Part shown: piece by piece, positions 21,716 to 34,183 of the stretch
Layout: the number at the start of each line of letters is the position of its first letter
Numbering within the stretch: the first letter of the stretch is position 1
NCBI GenBank assembly: GCA_037013495.1
Contig: CM072811.1
Span: forward strand, 17,552,659-17,616,658
Direction: 5' to 3'
DNA from: Hippophae tibetana
Taxonomy: Eukaryota; Streptophyta; Magnoliopsida; Rosales; Elaeagnaceae
DNA: 64,000 bases
Notes under the pieces: generated by a model
The model's input: only the letters and a program-made list of their open reading frames with translations
Databases searched by the model: none
What the model was told of the DNA's origin: nothing
Made by a program: the position numbers and the translations under genes

Positions 21716-22327
21716 ATGATCAAAATTCAAAGTCATTATTTCAATACATAAGAACATGAAAATTAATAAAATATGAATAAATAATATAATGCAAACAATA
21801 TTTTAACTTGTATTGTCTTTATCTTTAATCTCCTTGCTCTGTCTACTTGATTGTGTAATTCTTCTCTTTGCTACTAGAATTGTGTTTCTCTCTTTGAATT
21901 TTTGTATTGGTCTTGTTAATTGTGTAAATTGTGTCCTGAATTATGTCCACTTGATCGATCGAGACCCTGCTCGATTAATCTAAGTATGTCATCATTCAAC
22001 CCAAGGGTTCTCGATCAAAGCTCAATCAATCTATCCATTCTCAATCAATCAAGACCTTTCTTGATTGATCTAAGTCTGCTTACCGTTCATCAACTTAGAT
22101 GCCATGTTTCCTTGAATAATCTTCGATGGATTGAGTCCTCTCTCGATCTATCAAGCCTATTTTTATCTTGATTTTTCCTAATTTTCTCCTTTCATCCTTA
22201 TTTGACATCGTTTCACCTATATTAACATATTTACAAAAATATAAGCCTTTTAAACAATATTTATACTAAAACAAGATAATTAGCTAGCTCTATATGGCTA
22301 AATAACGTTATTTTCGTAGAGTTATCA
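21716..22327 (-). repeat. Family-1 gypsy 5' LTR, U3-side half
   Basis: Continuation of the LTR interrupted at 6,623. It starts TGATAACTCTACG on the minus strand at 22,327. It is rich in TCGATCGA/TTGATTGATC-type words (21,953-22,160) shared with the LTR at about 59,560-60,399. The next five bases (22,328-22,332, ATCTT) should be its target duplication. The matching copy would lie beyond the left edge of the window. Confidence 0.75.
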
Positions 22328-22495
22328 ATCTTTTCTTCAAATATATCATTCTTAGGAACTATTTGGGCTTCTTCATATGTTTACCACTCTCTAAACTAAT
22401 GGTATTATGGGTATTTGTAGACTTAGCAACAGTTTGAGAGGGGAGCTCACCAACTGCATGTGCTTCTAGTCTTTCCATATCTGTGGCTAGTTAGT
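22328..22495 (-). pseudogene. Older gypsy gag C-terminus fragment, part 2
   Basis: A minus-strand frame from about 22,480 reads LATDMERLEAHAVGELPSQ and continues into the ISLESGK-type end typical of Athila/Tat gag proteins. It is the direct continuation of the fragment at 24,062-24,280 once the solo LTR is removed. It ends where the family-1 element is inserted. It is only a fossil fragment. Confidence 0.65.
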
Positions 22496-24061
22496 TGATT
22501 GCCACACAGGAAGTGTCTGTAACAAATACACAAGTATATGTATCGCAACAAGTAACATAATGATAAGAAAATATCATTTCCATGGAGATTATTTTATTAG
22601 AAACTAATTTTTAACACTAAAAATAATAAAAATCAATTTTTTTGGTGTTTTTATAATTTAAGGAAGGAAAATTAAAACAACTAAAAGTAAATAGAAATAA
22701 TTAATTAAGTCAAATTGTGAGACTAAAAATATATATGAGAAAATATCTAGGAATACTTAATCTCCCAATTTTCTAAACATGTGAATCGCTAAAATCCTCC
22801 AATATAATTATCAATTAATTTACATGATCAATTGAATCTAACTTAGCATGTATTCCTCTTTCAAGTAAACTACACATCATATAGTAAATAATTTAATCAC
22901 ACTCTCATGCCAATTAAATTGCATACTACTCATTAAGTTCATCAATTATGGATCACATACATAAGAATCATACATCTCTGCCTAGAAACTGTGCATGTTA
23001 TTTAATCAAGACAAACAATTAAATAATTCTCTCAAATCTATTTAATTGTCTCTATAGATAAATTGTTAGCCAAACAATTAATAGCATACAAATCAGATTA
23101 AATAATATAATTAAATTATAATTATAATTGGGGTAAAATTTTAGATCATCACATGGTGAAAATTGGGTTCATAAGATCCTTAGATTAATAAATTAATTAC
23201 ATATAATTGTGTTTATAAAGTTCATATTTTTCATAAAGAAAGACATAAAATTGATAAATAAAATAGTAGAAAAGAAAATACAATCAATCTCTTGAATTGT
23301 AGTATTAATCTCCTCTTTAATCTCTACCAAAATTTTGTCATCTCTTCATTTTTTTTTGTATTTTTCACTTTTTTTGGCTCTAAAAATTGACCAAAATTAT
23401 GCTAATGGAGGCCAATTAGGTTTTATGGAGTTATTAAGGGCTTAAGTAAAGCTCAGGTGCAATCTGGATTATCAGATCAGCTTCAAATCAAGGGCTACGA
23501 TCAAAACAAGCAAAATTAACAATTTCAGCAAATCACAGTGCAACATGTGGTAGTGGAAATTTACTGGTCAAATTAGGGAGCGACGCGTGGTAAGGGAGAC
23601 TGATCATTGTCAATGCTCGCTAAGTTAGTGACACATGGCGCGACATGATTTGAGAAAATAAATGGCGTGGTGCACGGGTGGAAGGCGTAGAGCAATGGCA
23701 TAACGATATGTGGCATGATGCGTTGACTGATTTCCAAACTCAAATTGAACGTTGTGTTGACACGTGGCGTGTGTTTCATCCTCCTTACACGCAACGTAAC
23801 ATGATTTGCGATTTGTGCTTGCGTGGTTTCCATGTGGCTTACCTAGTCAGCTCTTCTACTTACGTGGCATGCCACATGGCATCTTATGATTAGTCTTGCT
23901 TTAAAAATTCATAGAAAAATCACAAAAATTATATTTTCACCCATTTCACTAAAAAAGTTTATATTTATTTATTTTTGTTATAAAAATACTATTTATTGAA
24001 TAAAACAAGTAAATATTAAGTAAAAAAGTACGCTAATGACTCTATTTTCATAGAGTCATCA
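22496..24061 (-). repeat. Solo LTR, gypsy family-1 relative
   Basis: 1,566 bp with TGAT/ATCA ends. It is flanked by TTAGT (22,491-22,495) and TTAGC (24,062-24,066), a 5-bp duplication with one later change. On the minus strand it interrupts a gag reading frame between NLET-L-G and LATDMERL. There is no internal region, so it is a solo LTR formed by LTR-LTR recombination. The stretch 22,890-23,060 resembles 6,340-6,540. A segment at 23,580-23,880 is unusually rich in ACGTGG/CATGTGG words. Confidence 0.8.
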
Positions 24062-24280
24062 TTAGCCAAGTTATGTCTCTAGATTTTTTATAACAATAGT
24101 GATTTCCTTGATAGCAACATGGGTGTCTTGCTAAAGTTTAATATTATTAATAGCCATAACAGTTATCAAATCCTCTAAAGACTTACCTTGAATAGGTAGG
24201 GGCATTGAGAATGATAAGCTAAGTATGATGCTGAAATCAACTACTGGATTTCTATATAAGTAACTTGGGTATTGATGATC
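24062..24280 (-). pseudogene. Older gypsy gag fragment, part 1
   Basis: On the minus strand, 24,210 to 24,070 reads PLPIQGKSLEDLI, then AIKEITIVIKNLET, with stops. This matches the coiled-coil part of Athila/Tat gag (SLEDL..., NLE-QLGQLA). It continues at 22,490 on the other side of the solo LTR. This is the oldest retroelement layer recognisable in the left half of the window. Confidence 0.6.
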
Positions 24281-24405
24281 TATCATCTTGCATTTTACAT
24301 GTTATAATATAACTAATACTAGGGCCTATGGCTTCTAAATTCACTCGTAGCATTAATGTGCTCCCAAGTGCCTTGTTGATTCTTAAAATATGGTGCAAAC
24401 AATTC

Positions 24406-24407
<2 letters not shown>

Positions 24408-24438
<31 letters not shown>
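24408..24438. repeat. (TA)n microsatellite
   Basis: An uninterrupted TA dinucleotide run of about 31 bp, likely variable in length between individuals. Confidence 0.95.
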
Positions 24439-24441
<3 letters not shown>

Positions 24442-27400
24442 ATGCTACATCTATATGTGATCATGTTTTCTTGATATTGAACACTTTAAGAAAAAATATT
24501 AGTAGTCATAGATAAACAAATAAATGAAACAAAAAAAATTAAAAAAATAAGAAATTAATGAAAATAAAAGTAATGATAAAAAATTTGAAAAATAAATAAA
24601 ATAAAAGTAATAAAACTAAAAATTATTATAAAAATGTGGACTCAAACCTCAACTACAAGATACCAAAATATTAATACACCCTAAAAGAATATATCAAAAG
24701 TTAAACCTTATTTTTATTAAAAATATATTGATAGTAGTATAACTCAAATGAGGGTCAAATCAACATAAGATTGGTATCAATTCTACTTCTAATTATTAAT
24801 TTTTTAGTGAGTTAGTTTAAATTATCAATGAGGGATTTTGAATTTATTATAAAAAAGATAGAAAATAACATAAAAATAAAGAAGCTAGTGAAAGGCAATA
24901 TTTTTTAGAGAACAATGAGAAATATGTGATCATGAGACTATTCTCACCGCTAGATTACAATACAATTAATCATATCATGAATCAAAATTAGTTTTTCAAG
25001 TCCTAAATCAAATTTATAATTTAAAATCCCTTTTGAATCTCTAACTTTAGTTTTAAAAATTTAGGTATGCTTCATACTTCTTATCTTTTCTTACCATATA
25101 ATTGACTTATAATTAAATTATTAACAAACTAACTCTTGAATAATCTGAAATTATGATTATTAGATTTAATTCATTTAATACCTTATGATATAAAAAGGTA
25201 ATAACTAAATTAGGAAAAATTAAATATGTTGATAACCTTCAATCATACTTGTAACAAAAACCACAAGAAGTTACTTCGAATAAGAACATTAGTAATTATG
25301 GACTAATATATTGAACTAGCAATAAACTAGTTAATCACTCTAATTCATACATATATAATTTTGGTATTCGAATATAAATTTGTACACATCAAAAATTCTT
25401 GAATTGAAACTAAAATAATTTATGGTATTAAATTAATTAAATCATAGTGTAGGACTTGAAATTTTCCCACAATCATAATAAATATTTAGAAAACCATGTA
25501 ATTCCAAAAATTCAATAAACAAACTAAATATTCCATCATAAATAAAGAAGAGATAGAGAAAAGAATATGATTTTGATAAATTATTAGAACCAAAGGAACC
25601 AAAATAGTAAATCTTCAATTTCTTCTTTAATCTTCCTTCAAGAATCTTAAAGAATGGCACAAAGATGAATTTTTCTCAATTTTCTTGTATTTTGGTTGTT
25701 GTATTCATTTAATGATGTGTTATTTGAGTATTTATCTTAAAAACACTTAAGTTTTTGGGTGCAAATTGAATTGAGGCAACTGGATGAGACAAAAAGGATG
25801 TAGGTCTACCATACCATATGTCACAAAGAAAGAAAATTTGGGCACCACAATCAAAATGACTTAAGAACAAAAATTCAAAGCACATGTTGGATGGGTAGTG
25901 TAGCACACACGCGACTAGGGCATCCGATTGGAGCCAATGGAAAGGATTGTATAGCTATCATATGGAACGTAGAGCTAAGCTGATGCTAACTGGGTTGGCT
26001 TTTATAGGTGCATTTATAGGCTTTTTTTATTTAATCCAGCCTATCCAAAACAATTCAAAAAAAATTATATTTGCACAATAAATGTAAAATAAATAATTTT
26101 AATATAAGATAACACCAAAATCAATTAAATATAAAGAAATTAACAATTAAGAATGTATATAACATATCACTTATCAATTTGGTTGTGATTAGAAAGTCTT
26201 TCTTTCTTTATTGCTTTATGTTTATCACATACTATATGTCTTTAGTTTCTGCCTATAGCATGTTCTATCTCTTTACAGCTTTATATATACGGCATGCTTT
26301 ATTTTTGTATCTATATTTTACTGATGCTGTATTTGTTAATTATTAAATTATTTATCTAAAACTGTTTCTGAGATTGGGGTTAGTCCTAAGGAGTCAATAT
26401 CTCCTTGTTACAGTTGTGCAATGAGTCTCAAAGTCTTTCAATTCACAAAATTTAGCTCATAACATTTTGAATTTGAAAGTTTTAGTCCAAAATTTCAGTT
26501 ACCATTAAACTGATTTAATGATGTTATATTTAATTATAACAAAAATTGATTTTTTAATTCATATGGTCTCCAACATATATCAAAAAACATAATTTGGTCC
26601 TTAATTTATGAAAAAAATTATAATTTGGTTATCAAAATTTTAATTATATAATTTTTAAGTATATCACTATTAAATTAATTTGAAGAAAATTAAATTTATC
26701 AAATTTAAAAATATTAAAAATTAAATTATATGAATTAAAAGATTAAAAACTAATTTTTAATATTATATAATTTAACAACCAAATCATTGTATAAACTGTC
26801 AAAACAATTGTATAGTTTTCAAATCAAGCCTGTAACGGACTCACTAGTAATTACTCTTTAAGTTATTTTTTTTAATAGACTCTCCCATATAGAGATGGTC
26901 GTTTTGTTTGAGAACATCTTCAACTCATTATATTATTTTAGTATTAAATTTTGTAATATTTTTTTTTTACTTCAATCCACCAAACTAAAATCATACTAAA
27001 ATATATATATTTTTTAAATTGAAATATTATATTTCTTTTTTAATTAATTTTAACAATTGTAAAAATTTAAATTATATTTTTTATTATCATTTATAAATAA
27101 AATTATATGATGAACAATAACTCATCAAACAAAGAACTGTATTATTCATTGAGTTATTTTAGTACAAAATTTAAAGTATATTTGGATTAAAAGTTTATAT
27201 ATTTAAGTGGAATAAAATTATTTACATATAATTTTTAAGTTATATTTGGTTGATATTAATAAAAATAATAATTATAATCATTTAATATATTCTTATATTT
27301 AGTTTGATTGTTAATCTAGAATAATGTAACACATTATAATAGTATAAATACTCATTTTTTTCACATCTTTTAAGAATATATTGAAATTTCTTCCACATTT

Positions 27401-29108
27401 TTTAAGAATATATTGAAATGTTTTATTTTTTTCACCTATTTGTATAATCATGTATTATTTTTTTTCTTATTTTATCTCGTTTAAAAATCAAAATATTTTT
27501 ATTTTGGTATTTATTATTATTTTAATTATATTATTTAAAAAAAACATGATATTAATAATAATATTTTGTCATAACTGCAGCTTTCACGTTGTCGCGTACG
27601 TTAAACAGCGAAGTCACTCACTTTGAACAGTTCTCATGTAATTGTCTAGCAATTCAAATGACAGTAATCAGTGATTCTTACCTAGAATCAAGGCGTGCAT
27701 ATTAATCATATAACTAGTACATAGATCGTAAACTAGTTCTATTACTAAGATTTAAGAGTATATAAAGTAGCTAATGATTTTCAATCAATCAAGGCCTACT
27801 AATTTACAACTCTCCAGTGAGCCACACAATTGGCGTATTATGGTTATACTTTCGTAACAAATTTTCCATGCATAGCACAATGATAGAAGGTAATCCTCCT
27901 TGCATAAGTAAAAACATGGATGAAGGAATCTAAAATTCTTATAAATTTTAATAAAATTACACAAAGTCTTATAATTATTAAATAATACATAAAAATCTTA
28001 TTATTTTAAAAAATATATATATTGATATTTTTTTAACGTCCAAAGTAGAAAATTAATATCCCATCTTAAATGAAAAACACAATTTCATATCTATCAAACC
28101 CCTAATCATAACTAAATAATTCCAAACCATATAACATCATCCCTTAACCCCCAATCACATCCCAATTAACCCAAAAATTTAGAGCTTCATTTTGAACAAT
28201 TTTTACAAATTTAAGGAGAGATTATGATTGAACTGAGACAACCGCTTGGGATTGGGAGGTAATTTTTTTTTATACTTAAGATGAGGTTATTAATTTTTAA
28301 GTTTGGGGGTTCGAGGATGGGAGTGACTTTTTTTTTTTAATTCTAAAAAATTTCCTTGTAATATGATCGTATACTTGACACATTTTGTATAATAATTATA
28401 AGACTTTTGTACACTTTTATTAAAAATTATAGTATTTTTTGGATCTTTCACCCTAAAAACATCCACAGTTTCATCCCAAGTACAGAGGCAAATTCTAGGT
28501 AACAGTGTATAAGGTTTTGTGTGATTCTTCATCCCTAACGTTTAAGTTAAATTAGATTAAAAGAATCCAAACACAGCCAAGGATTCAAAGCAACCAACAT
28601 ATGATTTGAAATATTGGAAATATAACTTAGAAATTTATTTCCTCAATCAGCTCACCAGCATAAGAGATAATGATTAATTCACTACTTATTCATTTAACCT
28701 TTCCTTGCAAGCTCAAGGAGAACCTTCCAAATCTCAACCATTGGATTTATGGAACTGAGATGATTAAAAACCTGCCCCCAAACAGTAAAATAACTCTACC
28801 ATGATCTGCCAATCAAATAGTAGGATACAAGAAAAAAAAGAGTCCAGACAAAGAATTCACGGTATTTGGAAATTATACTTTTGCTGATGTAAGCTCTCAA
28901 AATGAACTGGTAATTATGACAACATTTAACAGTAGCGAAACCGAAAGGTACAAGAAAGGAATCACAAAACAAACTAAGCTACTCAAAACATAGGAGTAAA
29001 AGAGAAGATTTGATTTCTTAGCTCAAAGAGAGGACGTTGAACTTGTTGGGACAATGAAAATGAATGAAATAGGAAGAAAAGAATGCAAGAATGGTTGGCA
29101 TGGTATAA
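24439..29108. other. AT-rich intergenic region and GET3 3' flank
   Basis: No convincing gene, LTR or transposase is visible. All open frames are short and low in complexity. A direct repeat (CACAT, then TTTTTAAGAATATATTGAAAT) occurs at about 27,361-27,420. The stretch 28,900-29,108 borders the GET3 stop and is probably its 3' UTR, with a moderately lower A/T content than its surroundings. Confidence 0.6.
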
Positions 29109-32100
29109 TCAGACCACTTGCTTTCCTTTTCTAATTCTTTCTAGCTCTTCTTCAGCATCTTTTAACTGTACCTGGAGCATGGATACTTTTTCCTCTAAGT
29201 CTTCCACTGTGCCTTTGTGAATGGAAGGGTTGTATGGTGTCAAAAAATGACTGGAAAACGCTTTCAGTGCTTCTGGTCCTGTAACCTACAAAACCACAAC
29301 TAGCTAGTGAGATGATAAATCACTGAGCCACAAACTTATTGCTTGAGCCCACTTCTATGGAGCCTAGTTTCAAACATATAATCACTATGGATTAAAGGTT
29401 CTTGCAAATTTAAGGTAATAAAATGCAAGCTTCTATGCAGGAAACCAGGGTCTGAGTTCAATAAATCAATGCCAAAAAAAATTATAGAATTTCCACCATA
29501 AATCTAAGCAATAAACTCCAACAGAAACAATGCACATCAGACCCTCACTTCCCTATTTCTTTGACTTAAAGTAACACCACCCTTTACTAAATTGAAAGTA
29601 ACGATTAACTGCAAACAGGTGCCTGAACATGGCAACTAAATATGTACTAATAGAAGGAAAGCAAATTTAACAGAGTGAAAAACCACCGAGAATCAGATGG
29701 TGCATTTTTCTAATCAGCTACAAATCTCTAAATCAAATCTGATAAAGGCTATTGAAATTTGCATAAAGAGATAAAAATAAGTTATTGTTGTCGTTTAACT
29801 CAGGACACTTCAAAAGTGTACCTCATCAGGCAGTAATGGCAGTTTGGTGATGTGAAAATCATCATACAACATGTAGAACTGATCAAGGTACTTTTGTTGC
29901 ATCCGCATCCTTGCTTTAAGCAATCTAGACTCCACACCTATAATACCAACACATATTAATGAAGTGTTAATCACAGCTTATATTAAAACGTCAACAGGAA
30001 GAAAGTGCCAGAATAGATGTCATAAGCACCTTCTTCATCATAAAGTACTTGGTTAATGATAATATTATGTGCATCTATCTCAAACTTGGTAAGTTCCTGG
30101 ACTAGTCTCTCAGTTTCATAGAGAGAGAGGAATTCTGGAATGCAAACACAGACGAAAGTTGTCATGTCCTGTCAAGGAAAAAAAAAGTAACTGAGATATA
30201 GCTGGGCTCAGAGAAAATAATTTATTTTAAATGATCTAAACTTGTTGAATCTTAATGTGATCGAACATAACACTATAACAACATATATGCATAGCCGACA
30301 GATATGACACCTGAAACAGAAAGGAAACTTGGAAAGATTATAAAGATAAATCCGATACAATGAGACCTATTATATATAATCTGATATCTGATTCAGGCAG
30401 AAAAATAATTAAAAAACTATACCCAAAACAAACAGAAAAAAATCAACTGATGAGAATTCTTACGGGGTCTTTGAATTGCTTATTAACTTGTTCAATAATG
30501 TCCTTCATGCCCTCAAGCCTTCCCAAGAGTGCATCTTCTCCAAATTCATCCTCAATGCCAAACATACGAGTCATCTGCCATGGACACAAATTATTGATAC
30601 CAATAACAGAGGAAACAAATGTTAATACCACAACCTTAAATGAGAAAATGAATATCCAATCTCCTTAAAGTTAATGTTGAAATTTGAAAAAAAGATGTGG
30701 TAAGAGGCTCAACAAGGTCAATTGCAAGAAGAATATCACTACATGCCTCAAAAGCTAGATTACCTGGTTTATTATGCCACCAAATTTACTTTTCAAGGAC
30801 ATTATTTTTGCAAGACCCTTCTCTAAGGTTGATGGAAATTGCAAAAGCCTAAGTGTATGGCCAGTTGGAGCAGTGTCAAACACTATGACAGAGTAATCCA
30901 TTGTTTGCACCAATCTGCAAGAAATATATAAATCATGGAAACACAACATATAAGATTACCAGTATCAGTTATTTCAAAATATAAGACATTGAACACAACT
31001 AATAATGCAAAACAAGATGGGCGTTTGCTGCAACAGTATGCCTGAAATTCATCAATGTGAGAATAACAAAAGTAATTAAGATAGTATATTTCCTTGCAAA
31101 TATAGAATACTTAAAAGTAAAATTATTTTATAGTTATCTTCTCTTGTTTGAAAAACACAACATATTCAAAGTTTTACCAGACTCAGTCTTATATTAACAA
31201 TTATAAAACTCAAAGTTCAAGAAATCCCCAAAGATAAAGAGCAGCAATTTAACCCCATTTTGACCACCATCAACCAAGTTAATACGTATCACATATAAAC
31301 CAAAATCCTCTGCTCATAAAGTTTGATACACAGCTGACTGCGTAATAAGAAATTGTTGAAAGTACAATTCAGGTACTCTCACTTCACAATAAGCAAGACC
31401 TTGAATACTTGTGGTTCACACTTAAATGCAAACTGGATACGGTAAATAAAAAATACAAGTAGGCTCGTCATTATCCCAAGGTACAATCCGCATGAAATCT
31501 TTCTACCTATATTAAAGAAACAAAATGCAATAGTCTACCAACATCATAAGGCTAGTAATTTTACCACTGGTCTAGAAGGCCATAACTTGATTTACTTCGA
31601 TGCTAAACAGGGAGAGAGGAGAAGAGGAGGGGAGGGGGATCATAATACTCACTTAAGCATCTCCGCAAAGCTCATGGCCTCATCAATTCCAGGAATGGCA
31701 TTTGCTAAGTCAGAAAACAAACTATCCATTCCATCTGAACAAGTAATATCTTCTTGCTCAACATTTGGATCCACTTCCTACAAACGATAACAATCCAAGC
31801 TAAATAAAGTTGCCAAATGGATATAGTATGAAAATCCGGCTCACAAGAGATATATAAAGGATGGAGAGCACAACAAAGAAAACCATGCTCAATAGTTAGG
31901 AAATTACTTTACCCAAATGTCCAACCAATAATCATTACAAGAAGAGAAATGTATCTAAACAGAAAACAAGCTTACAACAAAATTTCGTATAATTTCAACA
32001 AAACCTTGCCCACTGTGAACACAGATAAATTAGAAAAGAAAATCGACCAACGATAACAACAGAAGCTATGGAGTAGAAATTGGCACTCTCCAATTGAACA

Positions 32101-32446
32101 AATGTATTGGGAAAAAAACCATTAGATAAAAAACAAGACATATAATTGGATTGAGGGAAATTCATATGAATCAAAACCGTACCATAGCATAAAGATTGGT
32201 GAATCCATTAACCAAATTGGGAGCTTTTGTAAAACGCTGTTGAAACGCATCGCTGAGGTTGTGAGCGGGGTCAGTGGATATGATCAAGACAGAGGGTCGG
32301 ACCCTAGCGAGAAGGATTGCAAGAATGGAGCTACAAGTGGTCTTGCCCACACCACCTTTGCCACCAACAAAGATCCATTTCAGAGATTTTTGGTCCAGTA
32401 CGTTCTGTACCGTCCCTTCTGGTAATTCGTATTCTTCTTCTGCCAT
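29109..32446 (-). CDS. GET3: GET3/ASNA1 tail-anchored protein targeting ATPase (7 exons)
   Basis: Exons on the minus strand: 32446-32183, 31777-31653, 30914-30764, 30574-30464, 30168-30030, 29937-29822, 29285-29109. All introns are GT-AG. The spliced CDS is 1,083 bp, giving 360 residues. The protein shows the P-loop [10 protein letters not shown] (28-37), switch I with catalytic Asp59 in [12 protein letters not shown], switch [12 protein letters not shown] (143-152) and the adenine-loop NQ at 256-257. It ends in a Glu/Lys-rich helix. This is the family that binds tail-anchored membrane proteins in the cytosol as an ATP-dependent homodimer and hands them to the ER receptor. The length fits cytosolic plant GET3a, and there is no transit peptide. 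The CxxC zinc pair of yeast and animal homologues is absent (Ser267 and Leu270 lie there). The start codon has A at -3 and G at +4. No lesion is seen, so this is a functional host gene. Confidence 0.95.
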
Positions 32447-33294
32447 TTTACAAGTCTTGTCTGTTCTGTTCCTCTCTCTATCTCTTTAAAAGAATCAAAA
32501 CCCAGAAGTATAGAGAGAGAATCAAGGTGTTTTATGGGTTATGACGATCAGGTCTTTCCTTTAGAATCTGAAAATTCTAGTGTCGGATCGATTCGGAAAA
32601 AAAATGAGAAACCATCTCATTTTCCATCTAATCCAAAAAAAAAAAAAAAAGTTCGGTGCAGGTATTCCTTCGGTTTTAATCCCTTCGACACATTACTAAT
32701 AAAAGGGGATGGAATGGAAAGTTACACGAAAATATTATATTTTGTAGGGATATATATAAAAAAATTTTTAAGTATAATTTAAACTCAAAATAGCAATAAA
32801 AAGATAAATTTAATTAAGTCTAACAAATATAAAATATTAATAAATAATAAAATTTTATTTTATTATTATCAATTCTTACATAATTTTTTAAATATTTAAA
32901 AAAAATTAATAGTGTATTGGATTCTTTATAAAATATATTGATGGTGTACTCTTATAGATATTAATTTATATTTTTTTAAAAAGTTAAGTTACTAGTTAAT
33001 ACTTTTACTCAATTATTAAAATAGAAAATGGTTACGAAGGTCCTATAATTATTACAAAATCGATAAATTAGTCTTGTAATTATTAGATTAAGTAATAAGT
33101 TTTGTAATTTTGTAAAAATGAATAAGTACTTTTAGTCTTATAATTTATTAAAATAAGTAATTCTGGTCTATCCAAAATATAAATAATAAGGATTTATAGT
33201 GCATAACTTTCATAAATAACGAGACTATTGGTACCAAACTCAAAAATTACAGGATTAAATTACTTTTTTTGAAAAATTAAGAGACATTTGGTAT
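32447..33294 (-). promoter_or_regulatory. GET3 5' UTR and upstream region
   Basis: Upstream of the GET3 ATG the minus strand has a purine-rich leader, with AGAGATAGAGAGAGG near 32,470-32,490, then a T-rich tract (32,637-32,650). No clear TATA box can be fixed. Open plus-strand frames overlapping exon 1 are shadows. The remainder up to the CACTA element at 33,295 is AT-rich with no gene visible. A promoter function is inferred only from position. Confidence 0.4.
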
Positions 33295-33451
33295 CATTAC
33301 TACAAAAGGTGTCATTTAAGTCAAGATTTAAAATCCTTCTTTTTTTTGGGAAAATCAACTTATAATGAATTTTAAGTTAGTTTGATGAAAAACCGACTTA
33401 AAACACGTAGATTGTAGTGTCGATTATTGTGTTGAACCTACATTACACGTA

Positions 33452-33482
33452 GGACTGACGCTACGTCCTACATGTAGCGTCA
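33452..33482. other. Subterminal inverted repeat of CACTA 1
   Basis: ACTGACGCTACGT is followed by its near-perfect inverse ATGTAGCGTCAGT, with CTGACGCTAC again just after, at 33,497. Similar GACGCTA words occur near the left end of CACTA 2 (48,080-48,130 and 48,465-48,505). Clustered subterminal repeats are the transposase-binding sites of En/Spm elements. That role is inferred here. Confidence 0.6.
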
Positions 33483-34183
33483 GTTCAACACGTCAACTGA
33501 CGCTACACATGTTCTTATCCTCCTTTTTCTCTTCTTTCTCCCAATCCAAAACGTATTTTCCAGTGCTGTTAAACTCAAAACCAACAAACCGACCGACATT
33601 CCTTCCTCCACTCTTTCTCATTTTTCGGCCACCTCCGACCATCAATTCCAGCATCATTTAATGAGTTTTCTTTCTCTCCAATTTCTCTTCTAGATACCTT
33701 ATTTTTTGAGAAAAATACTCAAAAAAATATACTTATTTTTTTACTTACAAAATACCATTTTTTTCTTCATTTTCTTCATTTTGTCACTTCATTTACTCTT
33801 GTAAGTATTTCTTTATTTTTTGTATATTATGTGTTATTATTTATGTGTATAAATTTGTGTATTACGTATGTTATTATTTTTATCATGTAGGTTTTGTATT
33901 ATATATGTTACTATTTTTATTATGTAAGTTTTGTATAAATTTTTGTACTAAATTAAATAATTCTGTGATATATTCGTAATAAATTTATATATTTATACAT
34001 TTAATCTATTTTATATCATTATGTTGAGAATGAATGTGATTTAAGGTTAGTTTTTAATTAATTTATTTTTGTTAATATGAAATGGGAAAAACATGATTCA
34101 ACAATATAATGCTCATTAAAAATTTAGGTTTTAAGTAGTGTAGTTATTTAAAAAAAATATTAATCATCATAAGATGGTCTGTT

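Noticed and set aside
23573..23893. Two antiparallel frames over the ACGTGG-rich segment
   Set aside because: They are inside the solo LTR, overlap on opposite strands and have no recognisable motif.
24391..24464. Small protein with repeated Ile-Tyr
   Set aside because: The frame crosses a (TA)n microsatellite, which produces the Ile-Tyr run.
32240..32544. Plus-strand frames overlapping GET3 exon 1
   Set aside because: They are shadows of the conserved GET3 coding exon on the minus strand.
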